Shown here: positions 36,757-46,727 of the stretch, in pieces
How the letters are laid out: each line of letters starts with the position of its first letter
Position numbering within the stretch: position 1 is the first letter of the stretch
Source of the DNA: Sphingomonas hankyongi
Lineage (GTDB): Bacteria; Pseudomonadota; Alphaproteobacteria; Sphingomonadales; Sphingomonadaceae
Assembly: GCF_023516575.1 (NCBI RefSeq)
Contig: NZ_JAMGBE010000001.1
Location: 496,001-560,000 of the forward strand
DNA: 64,000 bases
Reading direction: 5' to 3'
The notes under the pieces: model-generated
Told to the model about the DNA's origin: nothing
Seen by the model: the letters and a program-made list of their open reading frames with translations, nothing else
The model's database searches: none
Program-made: the position numbers and the translations under genes

Positions 36757-36844
36757 ATGCGCTCCCCCTGGGTTCCCCACGCGCACTGATGGTTGGTGTG
36801 GACCCTAATCCCCGCTCCTGCAAGGAGCGGATTCAACTCCTCCT

Positions 36845-37291
36845 TCAGGACAATTCGAAGGTCAGCGAACCGTTCATCGGAACAGCATTCCACTGGGCCG
36901 TCAGGTCGTCGAGCCGCGCGCGAATGGCCTGCACGTCCCCGACCGATACCGGGACAGCAGAATGGCCGCGCGCGTCGCAGGCATGCTCGTAGGTGGCGAG
37001 CAGCTCCTCGGCAGGGACGCGCCCGCCCCACATCTCGGCCTGGAAGCTCTCGACGAGCCGTTCCACGGACTCTTCCGCGTCCCCGCCGCTGGTTCCGAAG
37101 TCCGGGGCCTGGCCGCCGGCGACAAGCGACAGGAAGCCGCGGTGCGCCAGAATGCTCTCGACGCCATAATGCACCATGTCATGCGGGATGATCCCCTGCT
37201 TCGGGCAGTCGACGGTTTCCGACGATCCGTCGGGCCGCTCGATCAGCAGCGCGTCATATTTCCCGCCGCGCTTGGTGAACGTCAGCCGCAC
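36845..37291 (-). CDS. Hypothetical soluble protein
   Basis: A 148-residue protein opening MRLTFTKRGGKYDALLIERP and containing CPKQGIIPHDMVHYGVESIL, a conserved-looking segment of small uncharacterised proteins in alphaproteobacteria. The C-terminal half is helical and acidic (VPAEELLATYEHACDARG). No signal or membrane segment. It starts 4 bases after the xth stop on the same strand and may be co-transcribed. Confidence 0.7.
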   Translation of the reverse strand: MRLTFTKRGGKYDALLIERPDGSSETVDCPKQGIIPHDMVHYGVESILAHRGFLSLVAGGQAPDFGTSGGDAEESVERLVESFQAEMWGGRVPAEELLATYEHACDARGHSAVPVSVGDVQAIRARLDDLTAQWNAVPMNGSLTFELS

Positions 37292-37295
37292 GGTC

Positions 37296-38069
37296 TCAAC
37301 TCAGCTCCACCCAGGTCGGCGCGTGATCGCTCGCTTTCTCCTGCGCCCTCGCCCATTTATCGACGCCGGCGCCGCGCAGCATGTCCGTCGCCTCAGGCGA
37401 GCAAAGCAGGTGGTCGAGGCGGAAGCCGAGGTCCCGCTGCCAGCAACCCGCGGTATAGTCCCAGAAGGTGTAGAGCTTCTCCTCGTTCGGATGGAATGCG
37501 CGCAACGCATCGGTCCAGCCCTGATTGACGATCCGGCGCCAGGCAGCGCGGGTTTCCGGTTGCATCACCGCATCGTTCTGCGTCGCGCGGGCTGAGAAGA
37601 CGTCGCGGTCTTCGGGTACGACGTTCCAGTCCCCGCACAGGACAACCGGCCGCTCGTCCTTGAGAAGGCCCGCTGCATGCTCGCCTAGGCGTTCCATCCA
37701 CCGAAGCTTGTAGTCGAACTTCTCCGTCCCGATCGGATTGCCGTTCGGAAGGTAAATCGAGGCTACGACCAACCCGCGCACCTCGGCCTCGATATAGCGA
37801 CTATGGGTGTCGTCCGGATCGCCGGGAAGACCGACGCGGCGCAGTTCCGGCGAATCCCCTTTGGCGAGGATCGCAACGCCGTTGAAACCCTTTTGCCCGT
37901 GCCAGACGGCGCTGTAGCCCGCAGCTTCTATGTCGGCGATGGGCAGCGCCTCGTCGGCGCATTTGAGTTCCTGGAGGCAGGCGATTTCGGGCTGCTCGCG
38001 CTCGAGCCATTCGACCAGACGCGGGAGGCGCGCGCGTATTCCGTTTAAGTTGTAAGTGGCGAGCTTCAT
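37296..38069 (-). CDS. xth: Exodeoxyribonuclease III
   Basis: A 257-residue AP endonuclease/3' exonuclease for base excision repair. The EEP-fold motifs are complete: ATYNLNGIRARL, CLQELKCADEALP (catalytic Glu), VASIYLPNGNPIG, LCGDWNVVPEDRDVF (Asp/Asn) and the closing KASDHAPTWVEL (Asp-His). Length is canonical. The following erpA-type gene lies 23 bases upstream on the same strand. Confidence 0.95.
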   Translation of the reverse strand: MKLATYNLNGIRARLPRLVEWLEREQPEIACLQELKCADEALPIADIEAAGYSAVWHGQKGFNGVAILAKGDSPELRRVGLPGDPDDTHSRYIEAEVRGLVVASIYLPNGNPIGTEKFDYKLRWMERLGEHAAGLLKDERPVVLCGDWNVVPEDRDVFSARATQNDAVMQPETRAAWRRIVNQGWTDALRAFHPNEEKLYTFWDYTAGCWQRDLGFRLDHLLCSPEATDMLRGAGVDKWARAQEKASDHAPTWVELS

Positions 38070-38092
38070 GGGCCGGCCCTAAACGCTGAAGG

Positions 38093-38425
38093 CTAGACCG
38101 AGAAGCTGCTTCCGCAGCCGCATCCGGACTGGGCGTTCGGATTCGTGACCCGGAATGACGCGCCGCCGAGATCCTCGACGAAGTCGACCGCCGACCCGCG
38201 CACCAGTTCGAGGCTCATCGGATCGACGACGAGCTTCACCCCGTCCGTTTCCGCGATGGCATCTTCTGCCTCCGGCCTGTCTGCCAGCTCGAACTTGTAG
38301 GTGAAACCGGCGCAGCCGCCGCCATCCACGGCGAGACGGAGGATTGCGGGCTTCTGCTGCCGAGCGGCGATCCACGCCACCCGCTTGGCGGCGCTCTCGG
38401 TAAGGCTGATGGAAGCTTCGCTCAC
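38093..38425 (-). CDS. erpA: A-type iron-sulfur carrier (ErpA/IscA family)
   Basis: A 110-residue carrier that passes Fe-S clusters to apo-proteins. The three conserved cysteines are in DGGCAGFTYKFEL and NAQSGCGCGSSFSV. The family members ErpA, IscA and SufA are hard to separate by eye; absence of isc or suf neighbours favours ErpA. It lies between xth and the M23 peptidase on the same strand. Confidence 0.88.
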   Translation of the reverse strand: MSEASISLTESAAKRVAWIAARQQKPAILRLAVDGGGCAGFTYKFELADRPEAEDAIAETDGVKLVVDPMSLELVRGSAVDFVEDLGGASFRVTNPNAQSGCGCGSSFSV

Positions 38426-38466
38426 GGGAGCGAGATAGGAAGCGCCCCGCTTGGGGGCAAGGAAAC

Positions 38467-39417
38467 TTACTTGCCGCCCGTGCCCGGTCCGCCAAGCGCA
38501 ACCGCATCCATCGACGCAGTGCCGGAACGGCGCTGCATGGCAAGCACGTAATCGGTCGACTTCATGAAGGGGATCGGGTTCACGGCCCGCCCGTCGATCC
38601 GCACTTCATAATGAAGGTGGTTACCGGTCGAGCGACCTGTCGAGCCCATGCGGCCGATCAACTGGCCACGAGCGATCTTGTCGCCCGAGTGAACCAGGAT
38701 CGCCGAAAGGTGCCCGTAGCGCGTGGTGATGCCGCGGCCATGATCGACCTCGATCAGGTTGCCGTACCCGCCCGAGTTCCAGCCAGAGCGGAGCACGGTG
38801 CCATCGGCGGTCGCGTAGATCGGCGTTCCATAGGGTCCGGCAAGATCGATGCCGGGGTGCATTGCTGCGCCGCCGCGGAACGGGTCTGAACGAACGCCAA
38901 AGGCGCTCGTGAAGGATGCGTTCTGCTTGACCGGCTTATCGGAAGGAATGGCGATCACGCCGTCCTGAAGCTGGTCGAGCTTTTTCCAGCTGTTGAAGAG
39001 GGCTTTGAAGGTGGCGTTGGTGCCGCCGTCGAACGGACCGCCGACGCCATCGTTTCCGGCCTTGGCCGGATAGAAGCCAAGCTTGCGAAGCGAAGCCTCA
39101 TCGACCTCTTCACCGGCGAGCGCTGCTGCGAGCGCGATCTGGCGTTGCTCTACCTGCTGGACACGGCGCTCGGTCTCGGCCGCGAGCTTCGCGACTTCGG
39201 CGGAATAGCCGTCACTATTGGCAGTGGCGATGGGAGCATCGGGAGAAGCGACGAGGCGGGCAGTGGCGAAGCCGGCCCAGCCGATCATCGCGAACAGGAA
39301 TGCGCAGAAGACGAGCTGAACGGACGCGGTAATCCGGAAGCGCCGAAGCTTGGAACCGTCGTGAATGAAAAAGTCCCGGTCCCGGAACACACCTGCGGCG
39401 GCCAGAAGTTGCGCCAT
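38467..39417 (-). CDS. M23 family metallopeptidase, membrane-anchored
   Basis: A 316-residue LytM-type endopeptidase from ATG 39417. One membrane segment (VQLVFCAFLFAMIGWAGFA, about residues 37-55) is followed by a coiled coil (KLAAETERRVQQVEQRQIAL) and the M23 domain with MHPGIDLAGPYGTPIYAT (His/Asp zinc ligands), TTRYGHLSAI and STGNHLHYEVRIDG (H-x-H). The intact zinc site suggests active cleavage of peptidoglycan cross-bridges during division or growth rather than an EnvC-like degenerate role. Confidence 0.9.
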   Translation of the reverse strand: MAQLLAAAGVFRDRDFFIHDGSKLRRFRITASVQLVFCAFLFAMIGWAGFATARLVASPDAPIATANSDGYSAEVAKLAAETERRVQQVEQRQIALAAALAGEEVDEASLRKLGFYPAKAGNDGVGGPFDGGTNATFKALFNSWKKLDQLQDGVIAIPSDKPVKQNASFTSAFGVRSDPFRGGAAMHPGIDLAGPYGTPIYATADGTVLRSGWNSGGYGNLIEVDHGRGITTRYGHLSAILVHSGDKIARGQLIGRMGSTGRSTGNHLHYEVRIDGRAVNPIPFMKSTDYVLAMQRRSGTASMDAVALGGPGTGGK

Positions 39418-39683
39418 TTTGCCTCGCTCCAAACTCCAGGCGCCACGCGCAAACGCACGGCTCCTGATCAGCCATTAAAGTAAGGAGCTCCCCAGCCCCC
39501 CTGCCGTCATGCGGATGCCCGCCGCTCGAAAGCAGGAGTGGAGACTGAACGCGGATGGTTAATGAATTCAACAGCAGGTTCCCCTTAGCGGGACGAACCG
39601 CCGGGTGAGTGCGATGAGCCGATCTGAACGGCGTGTCGCCAGCAATTTCAAGCCGTTGTGCGCTGCAACAATCTGTCCAAATC

Positions 39684-39704
39684 GATTCGCAAGCGAATCT
39701 TTTT
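39684..39704 (+). ncRNA. Attenuator-like terminator hairpin in the serC leader (candidate serC RNA motif)
   Basis: GATTCGC and GCGAATC form a perfect inverted repeat followed directly by TTTTT, an intrinsic terminator on the plus strand. No plus-strand gene precedes it: the gene to the left is minus-strand and starts at 39417. It therefore lies in the untranslated leader of serC, 92 bases before the ATG, as expected for attenuation. A smaller hairpin (GTTG/CAAC, about 39654-39668) precedes it. A conserved two-hairpin serC leader is known upstream of alphaproteobacterial serC-serA operons; the match is by position and layout. Confidence 0.6.
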
Positions 39705-39796
39705 CCGCCTGCCTTGCGGTCGCCAAAATCGGCCGTACAACCGTCGGCGGGCCACGCCGTCCCAACGCGGCGCGAGCTCTCTGAGAGGAGAGTGAC

Positions 39797-40963
39797 ATGA
39801 CTGAATCCGCCGAAGCCGGTGCCATCGTGCGCCGTGCAAAACCCGATATCCTGCCTCCCAATCCGCATTTTTCGTCCGGTCCCTGCGCAAAGCCGCCGGG
39901 CTGGTCACCCGCTGCGCTGCGCACCGATTCGCTTGGACGTTCGCACCGCGGCGCGATCGGCAAGGCGAGGTTGAAAGACGCGATCGAGCGAACGCACGCG
40001 CTGCTCCGGCTGCCGGCGGACTACCGGCTTGGGATCGTACCCGCTTCCGACACCGGAGCCGTTGAAATGGCGCTCTGGTCCATCCTCGGTCCGCGCCCCG
40101 TGACCATGCTCGCATGGGAGAGCTTCGGCGCCGGCTGGGTCACCGATGTGATCAAGCAGCTCAGGCTGGAAGCCGAGGTCCGGACCGCCGACTATGGCGA
40201 TATTTGCGACTTGAACGCGGTCGATCCTGCGAGCGACATTGTCTTCACCTGGAACGGCACGACGAGCGGGGTGCGCGTGCCCAATGCGGAATGGATCGCG
40301 GCCGACCGCACAGGCCTGTCGATTTGCGACGCGACGTCGGCGGCCTTTGCCCAGGACATCGACTGGGCCAAAATCGATGTCGGCACTTTCAGCTGGCAGA
40401 AAGCGCTCGGAGGAGAAGGCGGGCACGGGATGCTCGTGCTGAGCCCGCGCGCGGTCGAGCGGCTCGAAAGCGAGCCTGCTCCCCGTCCGCTGCCCAAGCT
40501 CTTCCGCATGACGAAAGGCGGCAAGCTGATCGACGGGATCTTCAAGGGCGATACGATCAACACGCCGTCGATGCTGTGCGTTGAAGACTGGCTGTTCGCG
40601 CTGAGCTGGGCCGAGCGGATCGGCGGCCTCGAGGCGCTGATCGCCCGGGCCGATGCCAATGCCGCCGCGCTCGGCGATTGGGTTAAGCGTGCCGATTGGA
40701 TCGAGCATCTTCCGTCCGACCCGTCGATAAGATCGAACACCTCGGCCTGCCTGCAGTTCGCAGATCGCTCCGACCCAGAAGCGAATGGGGCTCGGCAGAA
40801 AGCCATCGTGAAACTGCTCGATGACGAGGGCGCCGCATATGACATCGGCGCCTACCGCGATGCGCCCCCCGGACTTCGCATCTGGTGCGGCGCGACCGTG
40901 GAGACATCGGACATTGAAGCTCTCGGGCCCTGGCTCGACTGGGCCTGGGAGCAAACGGCATGA
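39797..40963 (+). CDS. serC: Phosphoserine aminotransferase
   Basis: A 388-residue PLP enzyme of serine synthesis (and of pyridoxal synthesis). The alphaproteobacterial type begins [15 protein letters not shown]; the PLP-binding lysine is in [16 protein letters not shown]. It starts after GAGAGGAG and overlaps serA by ATGA, so the two are co-translated. A leader hairpin with a T run 92 bases upstream suggests attenuation control of the operon. Confidence 0.95.
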   Translation: MTESAEAGAIVRRAKPDILPPNPHFSSGPCAKPPGWSPAALRTDSLGRSHRGAIGKARLKDAIERTHALLRLPADYRLGIVPASDTGAVEMALWSILGPRPVTMLAWESFGAGWVTDVIKQLRLEAEVRTADYGDICDLNAVDPASDIVFTWNGTTSGVRVPNAEWIAADRTGLSICDATSAAFAQDIDWAKIDVGTFSWQKALGGEGGHGMLVLSPRAVERLESEPAPRPLPKLFRMTKGGKLIDGIFKGDTINTPSMLCVEDWLFALSWAERIGGLEALIARADANAAALGDWVKRADWIEHLPSDPSIRSNTSACLQFADRSDPEANGARQKAIVKLLDDEGAAYDIGAYRDAPPGLRIWCGATVETSDIEALGPWLDWAWEQTA

Positions 40964-42552
40964 ACAATGAAGTACGCGTGCTCATCGCCGACAAGATGGA
41001 CCCGAGGGCGGCCGGAATCTTCCGCGACCGCGGCATCCACGTCGATGAAAAGCCGGGCCTCTCTCCCGAAGAATTCGCAAAGGCCATCGGCGACTATGAC
41101 GGCCTGGCGGTGCGCAGCTCCACGCGGGTCACTGCGGCAATCATGGACGCCGCCGCGCCGCGGCTGAAGGTCATCGCCCGCGCGGGGATTGGCGTCGACA
41201 CCATCGACGTCCCTGCTGCCAGCGCGCGGGGTATCGTCGTCATGAATACGCCGTTCGGAAATTCCATAACGACCGCGGAGCATGCGATTGCCATGCTCTT
41301 CGCCCTCGCCCGCGAAATTCCGCAGGCCGATCAGTCCACGCAGTCCGGCAAGTGGGAGAAGAACCGCTTCATGGGGGTGGAGCTCACCGGCAAGACGCTC
41401 GGGCTGGTCGGCTGCGGCAATATCGGATCGATCGTGGCGGACCGTGCACATGGGCTCAAGATGAAAGTCGTCGCCTACGACCCCTTTCTTTCGCCCGAAC
41501 GCGCGATCGAATTGGGCGTCGAGAAGGTCGAGCTGGACGAGCTGCTCTCCCGGGCTGACTTCATCACTCTTCACACGCCGCTGACCGACCAGACGCGCGG
41601 CATCCTCTCGAGAGAAGCGCTTGCGAGCACCAAGCGCGGCGTAAGGATCGTCAATTGCGCTCGCGGCGGACTCATCGACGAACCCGCGCTGAAAGAGGCG
41701 CTGGATAGCGGCCATGTGGCCGGCGCAGCCCTCGACGTGTTCGCCGAGGAACCTGCGAAGGACAATCCCCTGTTCGGGACTCCGGGCCTGATTTGTACAC
41801 CGCATCTCGGCGCCTCGACGACCGAGGCGCAGGTGAACGTTGCGATCCAGATCGCCGAGCAGATGAGCGACTTCCTGCTGCTCGGCGGCATCACCAATGC
41901 AGTCAATGTGCCCTCGCTGTCTGCGGAAGAGGCCCCGCGCCTGAAGCCCTATATGAACCTCGCGGAACAACTCGGACGACTGGTCGGGCAGATCGCCGGA
42001 ACCGGAATCCGCTCGATCGACATCGAGGTCGAAGGCCATGCCGCGGAGCTCAACATCAAGCCGATCACCGGCGCTGTCCTCGCCGGACTGATGGGCACCT
42101 GGTCCGACACCGTGAATATGGTCAACGCACCCTTCCTGGCGAAGGATCGCGGCATCGGCGTTCGCGAGATCCGCAACGAAGGCGAGGGCGATTACCACAC
42201 GTTGCTCGCCGTGACGGTCGGCACCGAGGATCAGGGAGCCCGCCGCGTCGAAGGCACGATCTTCGGCAATCGCGCCGCGCGTCTCGTCAACATATTCGGC
42301 GTTCCGATCGAGGCCGAGCTGACCGGCCAGATGATCTACATCGTCAACGACGACCAGCCCGGGTTCATCGGCGCACTCGGCACCCAGCTTGGCGAGAACA
42401 GGATAAATATCGCGACGTTCAACCTCGGCCGCCGCAAGGATGAGCGGGAAGCGATCGCGCTCATTGCGGTCGACGATCCTATCTCCGCGGAGGTTGCTCA
42501 GCAGCTGCACGAACTGCCGGGCGTGCGGGAGGTGGTGCCGCTCAGCTTCTAG
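40960..42552 (+). CDS. serA: D-3-phosphoglycerate dehydrogenase
   Basis: A 530-residue dehydrogenase catalysing the first step of serine synthesis. The NAD-binding motif is [10 protein letters not shown]; catalytic residues lie in [10 protein letters not shown] and [11 protein letters not shown]. The length shows the long form with intervening (ASB) and C-terminal ACT domains ([15 protein letters not shown]), the latter able to bind serine for feedback control. It ends tail-to-tail with pcm over a shared CTAG. Confidence 0.96.
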   Translation: MNNEVRVLIADKMDPRAAGIFRDRGIHVDEKPGLSPEEFAKAIGDYDGLAVRSSTRVTAAIMDAAAPRLKVIARAGIGVDTIDVPAASARGIVVMNTPFGNSITTAEHAIAMLFALAREIPQADQSTQSGKWEKNRFMGVELTGKTLGLVGCGNIGSIVADRAHGLKMKVVAYDPFLSPERAIELGVEKVELDELLSRADFITLHTPLTDQTRGILSREALASTKRGVRIVNCARGGLIDEPALKEALDSGHVAGAALDVFAEEPAKDNPLFGTPGLICTPHLGASTTEAQVNVAIQIAEQMSDFLLLGGITNAVNVPSLSAEEAPRLKPYMNLAEQLGRLVGQIAGTGIRSIDIEVEGHAAELNIKPITGAVLAGLMGTWSDTVNMVNAPFLAKDRGIGVREIRNEGEGDYHTLLAVTVGTEDQGARRVEGTIFGNRAARLVNIFGVPIEAELTGQMIYIVNDDQPGFIGALGTQLGENRINIATFNLGRRKDEREAIALIAVDDPISAEVAQQLHELPGVREVVPLSF

Positions 42553-43223
42553 GCGTCGAGCTCGAGCTGCGTGAACCGCACGGGCATCACGTGGCGCGTC
42601 GACAGGTTGCCGTCAGCACCCTTCTCCACGACGCTCAGCTGCTGAATCTCCGTCGACCCGAGGGGGATGACCAGCCGCCCGCCGGAGCTAAGCTGTTGGA
42701 GGAGTGGCTCGGGCGTCTCCTCCGCCGCGGCCGTAACGATGATGCGGTCGAACGGCGCGTGCTCCTCCCAGCCGCGCGAGCCGTCGCCAACGCGAACTGC
42801 GATGTCGTAACCGATGGCGGCAAAGCGCGCCGCGGCGGCTTCGGCGAACTCCTCGACGACATCGACGCTGAATACTGTTGCGCCCATGTCCGCCATGACC
42901 GCGGCCTGATAGCCGAGACCGGTTCCCACCTCGAGCACGCGCATTCCGGGTTCGATCTCGAGCAGGTCGATCATCAGTGCCGATATGAATGGCTGCGAGA
43001 TGGTCTTGTCGAAGCCGATCGGGAGGGGCGTGTCCTGATAGGACATGAGGATCAGCGACTGCGGAACGAACAAATGGCGCGGCACGTCCATCAAGGCGCG
43101 TCGAAGCTGCGGGCCCGGCGCATCCCTGCCGATCTCGTCCCCCGCCAGGTCGAAATGGATGTCGATCACCTCGACCATTTGCCGACGATAGATCGCCAGA
43201 TGCTGCTCGGTGAGCGGCTTCAT
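42549..43223 (-). CDS. pcm: Protein-L-isoaspartate O-methyltransferase
   Basis: A 224-residue methyltransferase that repairs isoaspartyl damage. ATG 43223 (MKPLTEQHLAIYRRQMVEV) fits family length; an earlier start adds 28 Arg/Ser-rich residues. Motifs: SYQDTPLPIGFDKTISQPFI, the SAM motif VLEVGTGLGYQAAVMA and FDRIIVTAAAEETPEPLL. It overlaps serA tail-to-tail and is divergent from purA. Confidence 0.93.
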   Translation of the reverse strand: MKPLTEQHLAIYRRQMVEVIDIHFDLAGDEIGRDAPGPQLRRALMDVPRHLFVPQSLILMSYQDTPLPIGFDKTISQPFISALMIDLLEIEPGMRVLEVGTGLGYQAAVMADMGATVFSVDVVEEFAEAAAARFAAIGYDIAVRVGDGSRGWEEHAPFDRIIVTAAAEETPEPLLQQLSSGGRLVIPLGSTEIQQLSVVEKGADGNLSTRHVMPVRFTQLELDA

Positions 43224-43321
43224 GACGGCTCGAACGGACCCGCGAGACTGTCGTTCCGATGGCTGTCTTTGACCACCGCTTCCGCCTCGCCTAGAGCGCC
43301 GCGGCAATCAAGGGGAACAAC

Positions 43322-44611
43322 GTGGCAAACGTGACCGTCATCGGCGCCCAGTGGGGCGACGAAGGCAAGGGAAAGATCGTCGATTGGCTGGCCAGCCGGG
43401 CAGACATGGTGGTCCGCTTCCAGGGCGGACATAACGCCGGCCACACGCTCGTCGTCGGTGACGAGACTTACAAGCTCTCGCTTCTTCCCAGCGGCATTGT
43501 CCGCGGCACGCCCTCGGTCATCGGGAACGGCGTGGTGCTCGACCCCTGGGCACTCAAGGCCGAAGTCGAAAAGATCGCTGCTCAGGGGATCAATGTGACC
43601 CCCGAGGTTCTGATGGTCGCGGAAACATGCCCGCTGATCCTCCCTATCCACCGCGACCTCGACGCGCTTCGAGAGGATGCCTCCGGCGCCGGCAAGATCG
43701 GCACGACACGCCGCGGCATCGGCCCCGCCTATGAAGACAAGGTCGGTCGCCGCGCGATCCGTGTCTGCGACCTCGCCCATCTCGACGATCTCGAACCCTT
43801 GCTCGACCGGCTCTGCGCGCATCACGACGCGCTGCGCGCCGGCTTCGGCGAGCCGCCCGTCGACCGCGCCCGGCTTCGGTCCGACCTCGCCGAGATCGCC
43901 CAGTTCGTGCTTCCCTTCGCCCGGCCGGTGTGGCGCGACCTCGATACCGCTTTCCGCCGCGGCAAGCGCATCCTCTTCGAAGGTGCTCAAGGCGTGCTCC
44001 TCGATGTCGATCACGGCACCTATCCGTTCGTCACCTCGTCCAACACCGTCGCTGGAACGACCGGCTCCGGCAGCGGGATGGGTCCGAATGCCGCCGGTTT
44101 CGTCCTCGGCATCGTCAAGGCCTACACCACCCGCGTCGGCTCCGGCCCCTTCCCAACCGAGCAGGACAACGAGGTCGGCCAGAAGCTGGGCGAGCGCGGC
44201 CACGAGTTCGGCACCGTCACCGGCCGCCGCCGGCGCTGCGGCTGGTTCGACGCGGTCCTCGTCCGCCAGGCAGCCGCGGTGAGTGGGATCACCGGCATCG
44301 CGCTCACCAAGCTCGACGTCCTCGACGGCTTCGAGACGGTGAAGATCTGCACAGGCTACAAGATCGACGGCCGCAAATATGACTATCTCCCCCCTCACGC
44401 GGCCGACCAGATGCGCGTCGAGCCCGTCTATGAGGAGTTCAAGGGCTGGGAGGGCTCGACCCGTGGAGCGCAGAGCTGGGCCGACTTGCCTGCCCGCGCA
44501 ATCAAATATGTCCGTCGCGTGGAGGAGCTGATCCGCTGCCCCGTCGCGCTGGTGAGCACCAGCCCCGAGCGGGACGACACGATTCTCGTTCGCGACCCCT
44601 TCGCGGGTTAG
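43322..44611 (+). CDS. purA: Adenylosuccinate synthetase
   Basis: A 429-residue enzyme joining IMP and aspartate with GTP, the first committed step to AMP. It starts with GTG (43322) after AAGGGGAA and opens [20 protein letters not shown], the GTP-binding P-loop region; other signatures are [25 protein letters not shown], and [17 protein letters not shown]. Length is canonical. Confidence 0.96.
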   Translation: MANVTVIGAQWGDEGKGKIVDWLASRADMVVRFQGGHNAGHTLVVGDETYKLSLLPSGIVRGTPSVIGNGVVLDPWALKAEVEKIAAQGINVTPEVLMVAETCPLILPIHRDLDALREDASGAGKIGTTRRGIGPAYEDKVGRRAIRVCDLAHLDDLEPLLDRLCAHHDALRAGFGEPPVDRARLRSDLAEIAQFVLPFARPVWRDLDTAFRRGKRILFEGAQGVLLDVDHGTYPFVTSSNTVAGTTGSGSGMGPNAAGFVLGIVKAYTTRVGSGPFPTEQDNEVGQKLGERGHEFGTVTGRRRRCGWFDAVLVRQAAAVSGITGIALTKLDVLDGFETVKICTGYKIDGRKYDYLPPHAADQMRVEPVYEEFKGWEGSTRGAQSWADLPARAIKYVRRVEELIRCPVALVSTSPERDDTILVRDPFAG

Positions 44612-44883
44612 TGCCGCACTTCGAACTCGCGATAACCCGCGGGTTCGGCCTCTTCCGTCTCGAATGTCTCGACCTTCGCATGCGCGGGCCCATCGCGCAT
44701 CAGCGTAAGCAGCCGTTCGACGCTGTCATCTTCGCCCTCGACATGGGCCTCGACCGAGCCGTCGTCGCAATTGCGCACCCAGCCATGCACGCCGAGTTGC
44801 CGCGCTTCGTCTCGCGTCCATGCGCGGAAGAAGACGCCCTGCACCCGCCCGGCCACGCGAACATGCCGCGCGACCGTCGGCAT
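44608..44883 (-). CDS. acyP: Acylphosphatase
   Basis: A 91-residue enzyme hydrolysing acyl phosphates. The substrate-binding arginine is in [18 protein letters not shown] and the catalytic asparagine in [18 protein letters not shown]. The ATG shares a base with the fabI stop (TGATG), so it is translated as the last gene of the fabI group. It converges with purA, overlapping by 4 bases. Confidence 0.92.
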   Translation of the reverse strand: MPTVARHVRVAGRVQGVFFRAWTRDEARQLGVHGWVRNCDDGSVEAHVEGEDDSVERLLTLMRDGPAHAKVETFETEEAEPAGYREFEVRH

Positions 44884-45686
44884 CACACCGTCGCGATGTC
44901 GGGCGCGTCCTCGGCCTTCATTCCGACGACATTGTAGCCCGCGTCGACGTGGTGGACCTCGCCGGTGACACCGGAAGACAGATCCGACAGCAGGTACAGG
45001 CCGGCGCCGCCGACGTCCTCGATCGTCACGTTCCGCCGCAGCGGCGCGTTCAGCTCGTTCCACTTCATGATGTAGCGGAAATCGCCGATCCCGCTCGCGG
45101 CCAGGGTCTTGATCGGACCGGCGGAGATGGCGTTCACGCGAATGGCTTCCGGACCGAGGTCCATCGCCAGATATTTGACGCTGGTCTCGAGCGCCGACTT
45201 GGCAACGCCCATGACATTGTAGTGCGGAATGACCTTCTCGGCGCCGTAATAGGTCAGCGTGAGGAGCGAGCCGCCGTTGGGCATCATCGCCCGGGCGCGC
45301 TGCGCGACGGCTACGAAGCTGTAGACCGAGATATTCATCGTCATCAGGAAATTGTCGACGCTCGTGTCGACGAACTTCCCGCGCAGCTCGTTCTTGTCGG
45401 AATAGCCGATGGCGTGGACCACGAAATCAAGCGAGTCCCAGCGCTTGCCCAGCTCCGCGAAAGCGGCGTCGAGCGCATCGTTGCTGCTGACATCGCAGTC
45501 GATCAGCATGTCCGAGCCAAGCTCCATCGCCAGCGGCCGCACTCGCTTCTCAAGCGCCTCGCCCTGGTAGGAGAAAGCGAGCTCCGCGCCCTGCTCACCC
45601 AGCGAACGGGCGATGCCCCATGCCAGCGAACGATCGTTGGCAAGGCCCATGATCAACCCGCGCTTGCCTTGCATCAGTCCTGTCAA
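44883..45686 (-). CDS. fabI: Enoyl-[acyl-carrier-protein] reductase (NADH)
   Basis: A 267-residue short-chain-type reductase for the last step of fatty acid elongation. It begins MQGKRGLIMGLANDRSLAWG, has HAIGYSDKNELRGKFVDTS, and the catalytic Tyr-x6-Lys as YNVMGVAKSALE. The end reads GLYLLSDLSSGVTGEVHHVD. It overlaps the upstream YihY-type gene by ATGA and the downstream acyP by one base. Confidence 0.95.
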   Translation of the reverse strand: MTGLMQGKRGLIMGLANDRSLAWGIARSLGEQGAELAFSYQGEALEKRVRPLAMELGSDMLIDCDVSSNDALDAAFAELGKRWDSLDFVVHAIGYSDKNELRGKFVDTSVDNFLMTMNISVYSFVAVAQRARAMMPNGGSLLTLTYYGAEKVIPHYNVMGVAKSALETSVKYLAMDLGPEAIRVNAISAGPIKTLAASGIGDFRYIMKWNELNAPLRRNVTIEDVGGAGLYLLSDLSSGVTGEVHHVDAGYNVVGMKAEDAPDIATV

Positions 45687-46717
45687 AGTTGCGGTCCCCC
45701 AGTTTCCAGCTCAGATTCAACGTCCTCGCCCGGCTGAGGCTCCTCGACTTCGAGCTCGTCGGTGTAAGGTCCGCTGTAAACCTCGCCCTTTAGCGCGGTG
45801 GCGCCCGCTTCCGCCAGCGCTGCGTTCAATTCCGCGCCCATCACCACGCCAAGCCCGATGATGAAGAAGAACAGCAAGGCGATCATCACTCCCGCAAGAC
45901 TACCGTAGGTGAGGTTATAGCCGCCGACCCAGCGCATTGCCTGCGGCAGGATCTCGACCGTTCCGAGCCACCACACGGTAATCAGCAGCGCGCCCGGCCA
46001 CTTCCGGCAGCCGCGCCTGCGGTAGCGGGACGGCGTTAGCGCGAAGAACAGGGCGTAGAAGGTCACAAGCAGGGCCAGAGCCGGGATGATGCGGTAGACC
46101 TCGACCGTCCCGATCACGTTGGTGGCGAACGGCAGCCACGCCTCGATGGCATGCTGGACCGAGCTCAAAGCGACGCTCGCGGCGAACGCGAACATCAGCA
46201 GCACCACGGCCATCAGGATGAATGCGAGCGAGCCGAGCCGATATTCCCAGAAAGGCGCGCAATATTTCACGCCATAGGCGCGGCGAAGAATATCGCGGAT
46301 GGTCTCGACGAAGCTTGCGGCGGTCCACAGGCCGATGAGCGCGCCGAGCCACAGCAAGGGCCCGGTCCTCGCGGTGAGCACCTCCCCGATCGGCTCGCGC
46401 AGGGTGTCGGCGACATTGGGGGGAAGCTCGGCAAGGATCGTCGCCACAGCCTTCGCGCCGTCCTCCCCCTGGCCCAGCAACTGGGCGACGGCCGTCGCCA
46501 GGATGAAGAAGGGAAAGAGCGCGAGGATGGAGAGGTAGGCGAGATTACCAGCGTGAATGAAGCCGTCATTGTAGACGCCGACGAGTATGCGCTTGACCAC
46601 CTCCAGGATGGTGACCCGCGGCTTGAGCTTCTCCTCGACCTCCGTGCCGAAGGCCGCCCGCATGCTCGCGAGACGCTTGCGCCTAGCTTCGGGCGATTGA
46701 GGAGAAAGATCTCTCAT
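45683..46717 (-). CDS. YihY/virulence factor BrkB family membrane protein
   Basis: A 344-residue inner-membrane protein with about six hydrophobic segments (LAYLSILALFPFFILATAVAQ being the first). The family opening near residue 55, with HAGNLAYLSILALFPF, and GGYNLTYGSLAGVMIALLFF are typical. It was once misnamed ribonuclease BN; the true role is unknown, possibly lipid transport. The acidic C-terminal tail is cytosolic. The gene overlaps fabI and follows the DnaJ-like gene by 10 bases. Confidence 0.88.
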   Translation of the reverse strand: MRDLSPQSPEARRKRLASMRAAFGTEVEEKLKPRVTILEVVKRILVGVYNDGFIHAGNLAYLSILALFPFFILATAVAQLLGQGEDGAKAVATILAELPPNVADTLREPIGEVLTARTGPLLWLGALIGLWTAASFVETIRDILRRAYGVKYCAPFWEYRLGSLAFILMAVVLLMFAFAASVALSSVQHAIEAWLPFATNVIGTVEVYRIIPALALLVTFYALFFALTPSRYRRRGCRKWPGALLITVWWLGTVEILPQAMRWVGGYNLTYGSLAGVMIALLFFFIIGLGVVMGAELNAALAEAGATALKGEVYSGPYTDELEVEEPQPGEDVESELETGGPQL

Positions 46718-46727
46718 TCAGCCTTCG

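Noticed and set aside
40852-42510. 552-residue minus-strand frame opposite serA
   Set aside because: Antisense shadow of a well-supported gene; composition typical of complementary frames in GC-rich coding DNA.
43220-44398. 392-residue minus-strand frame opposite purA
   Set aside because: Antisense shadow of purA with no motif.
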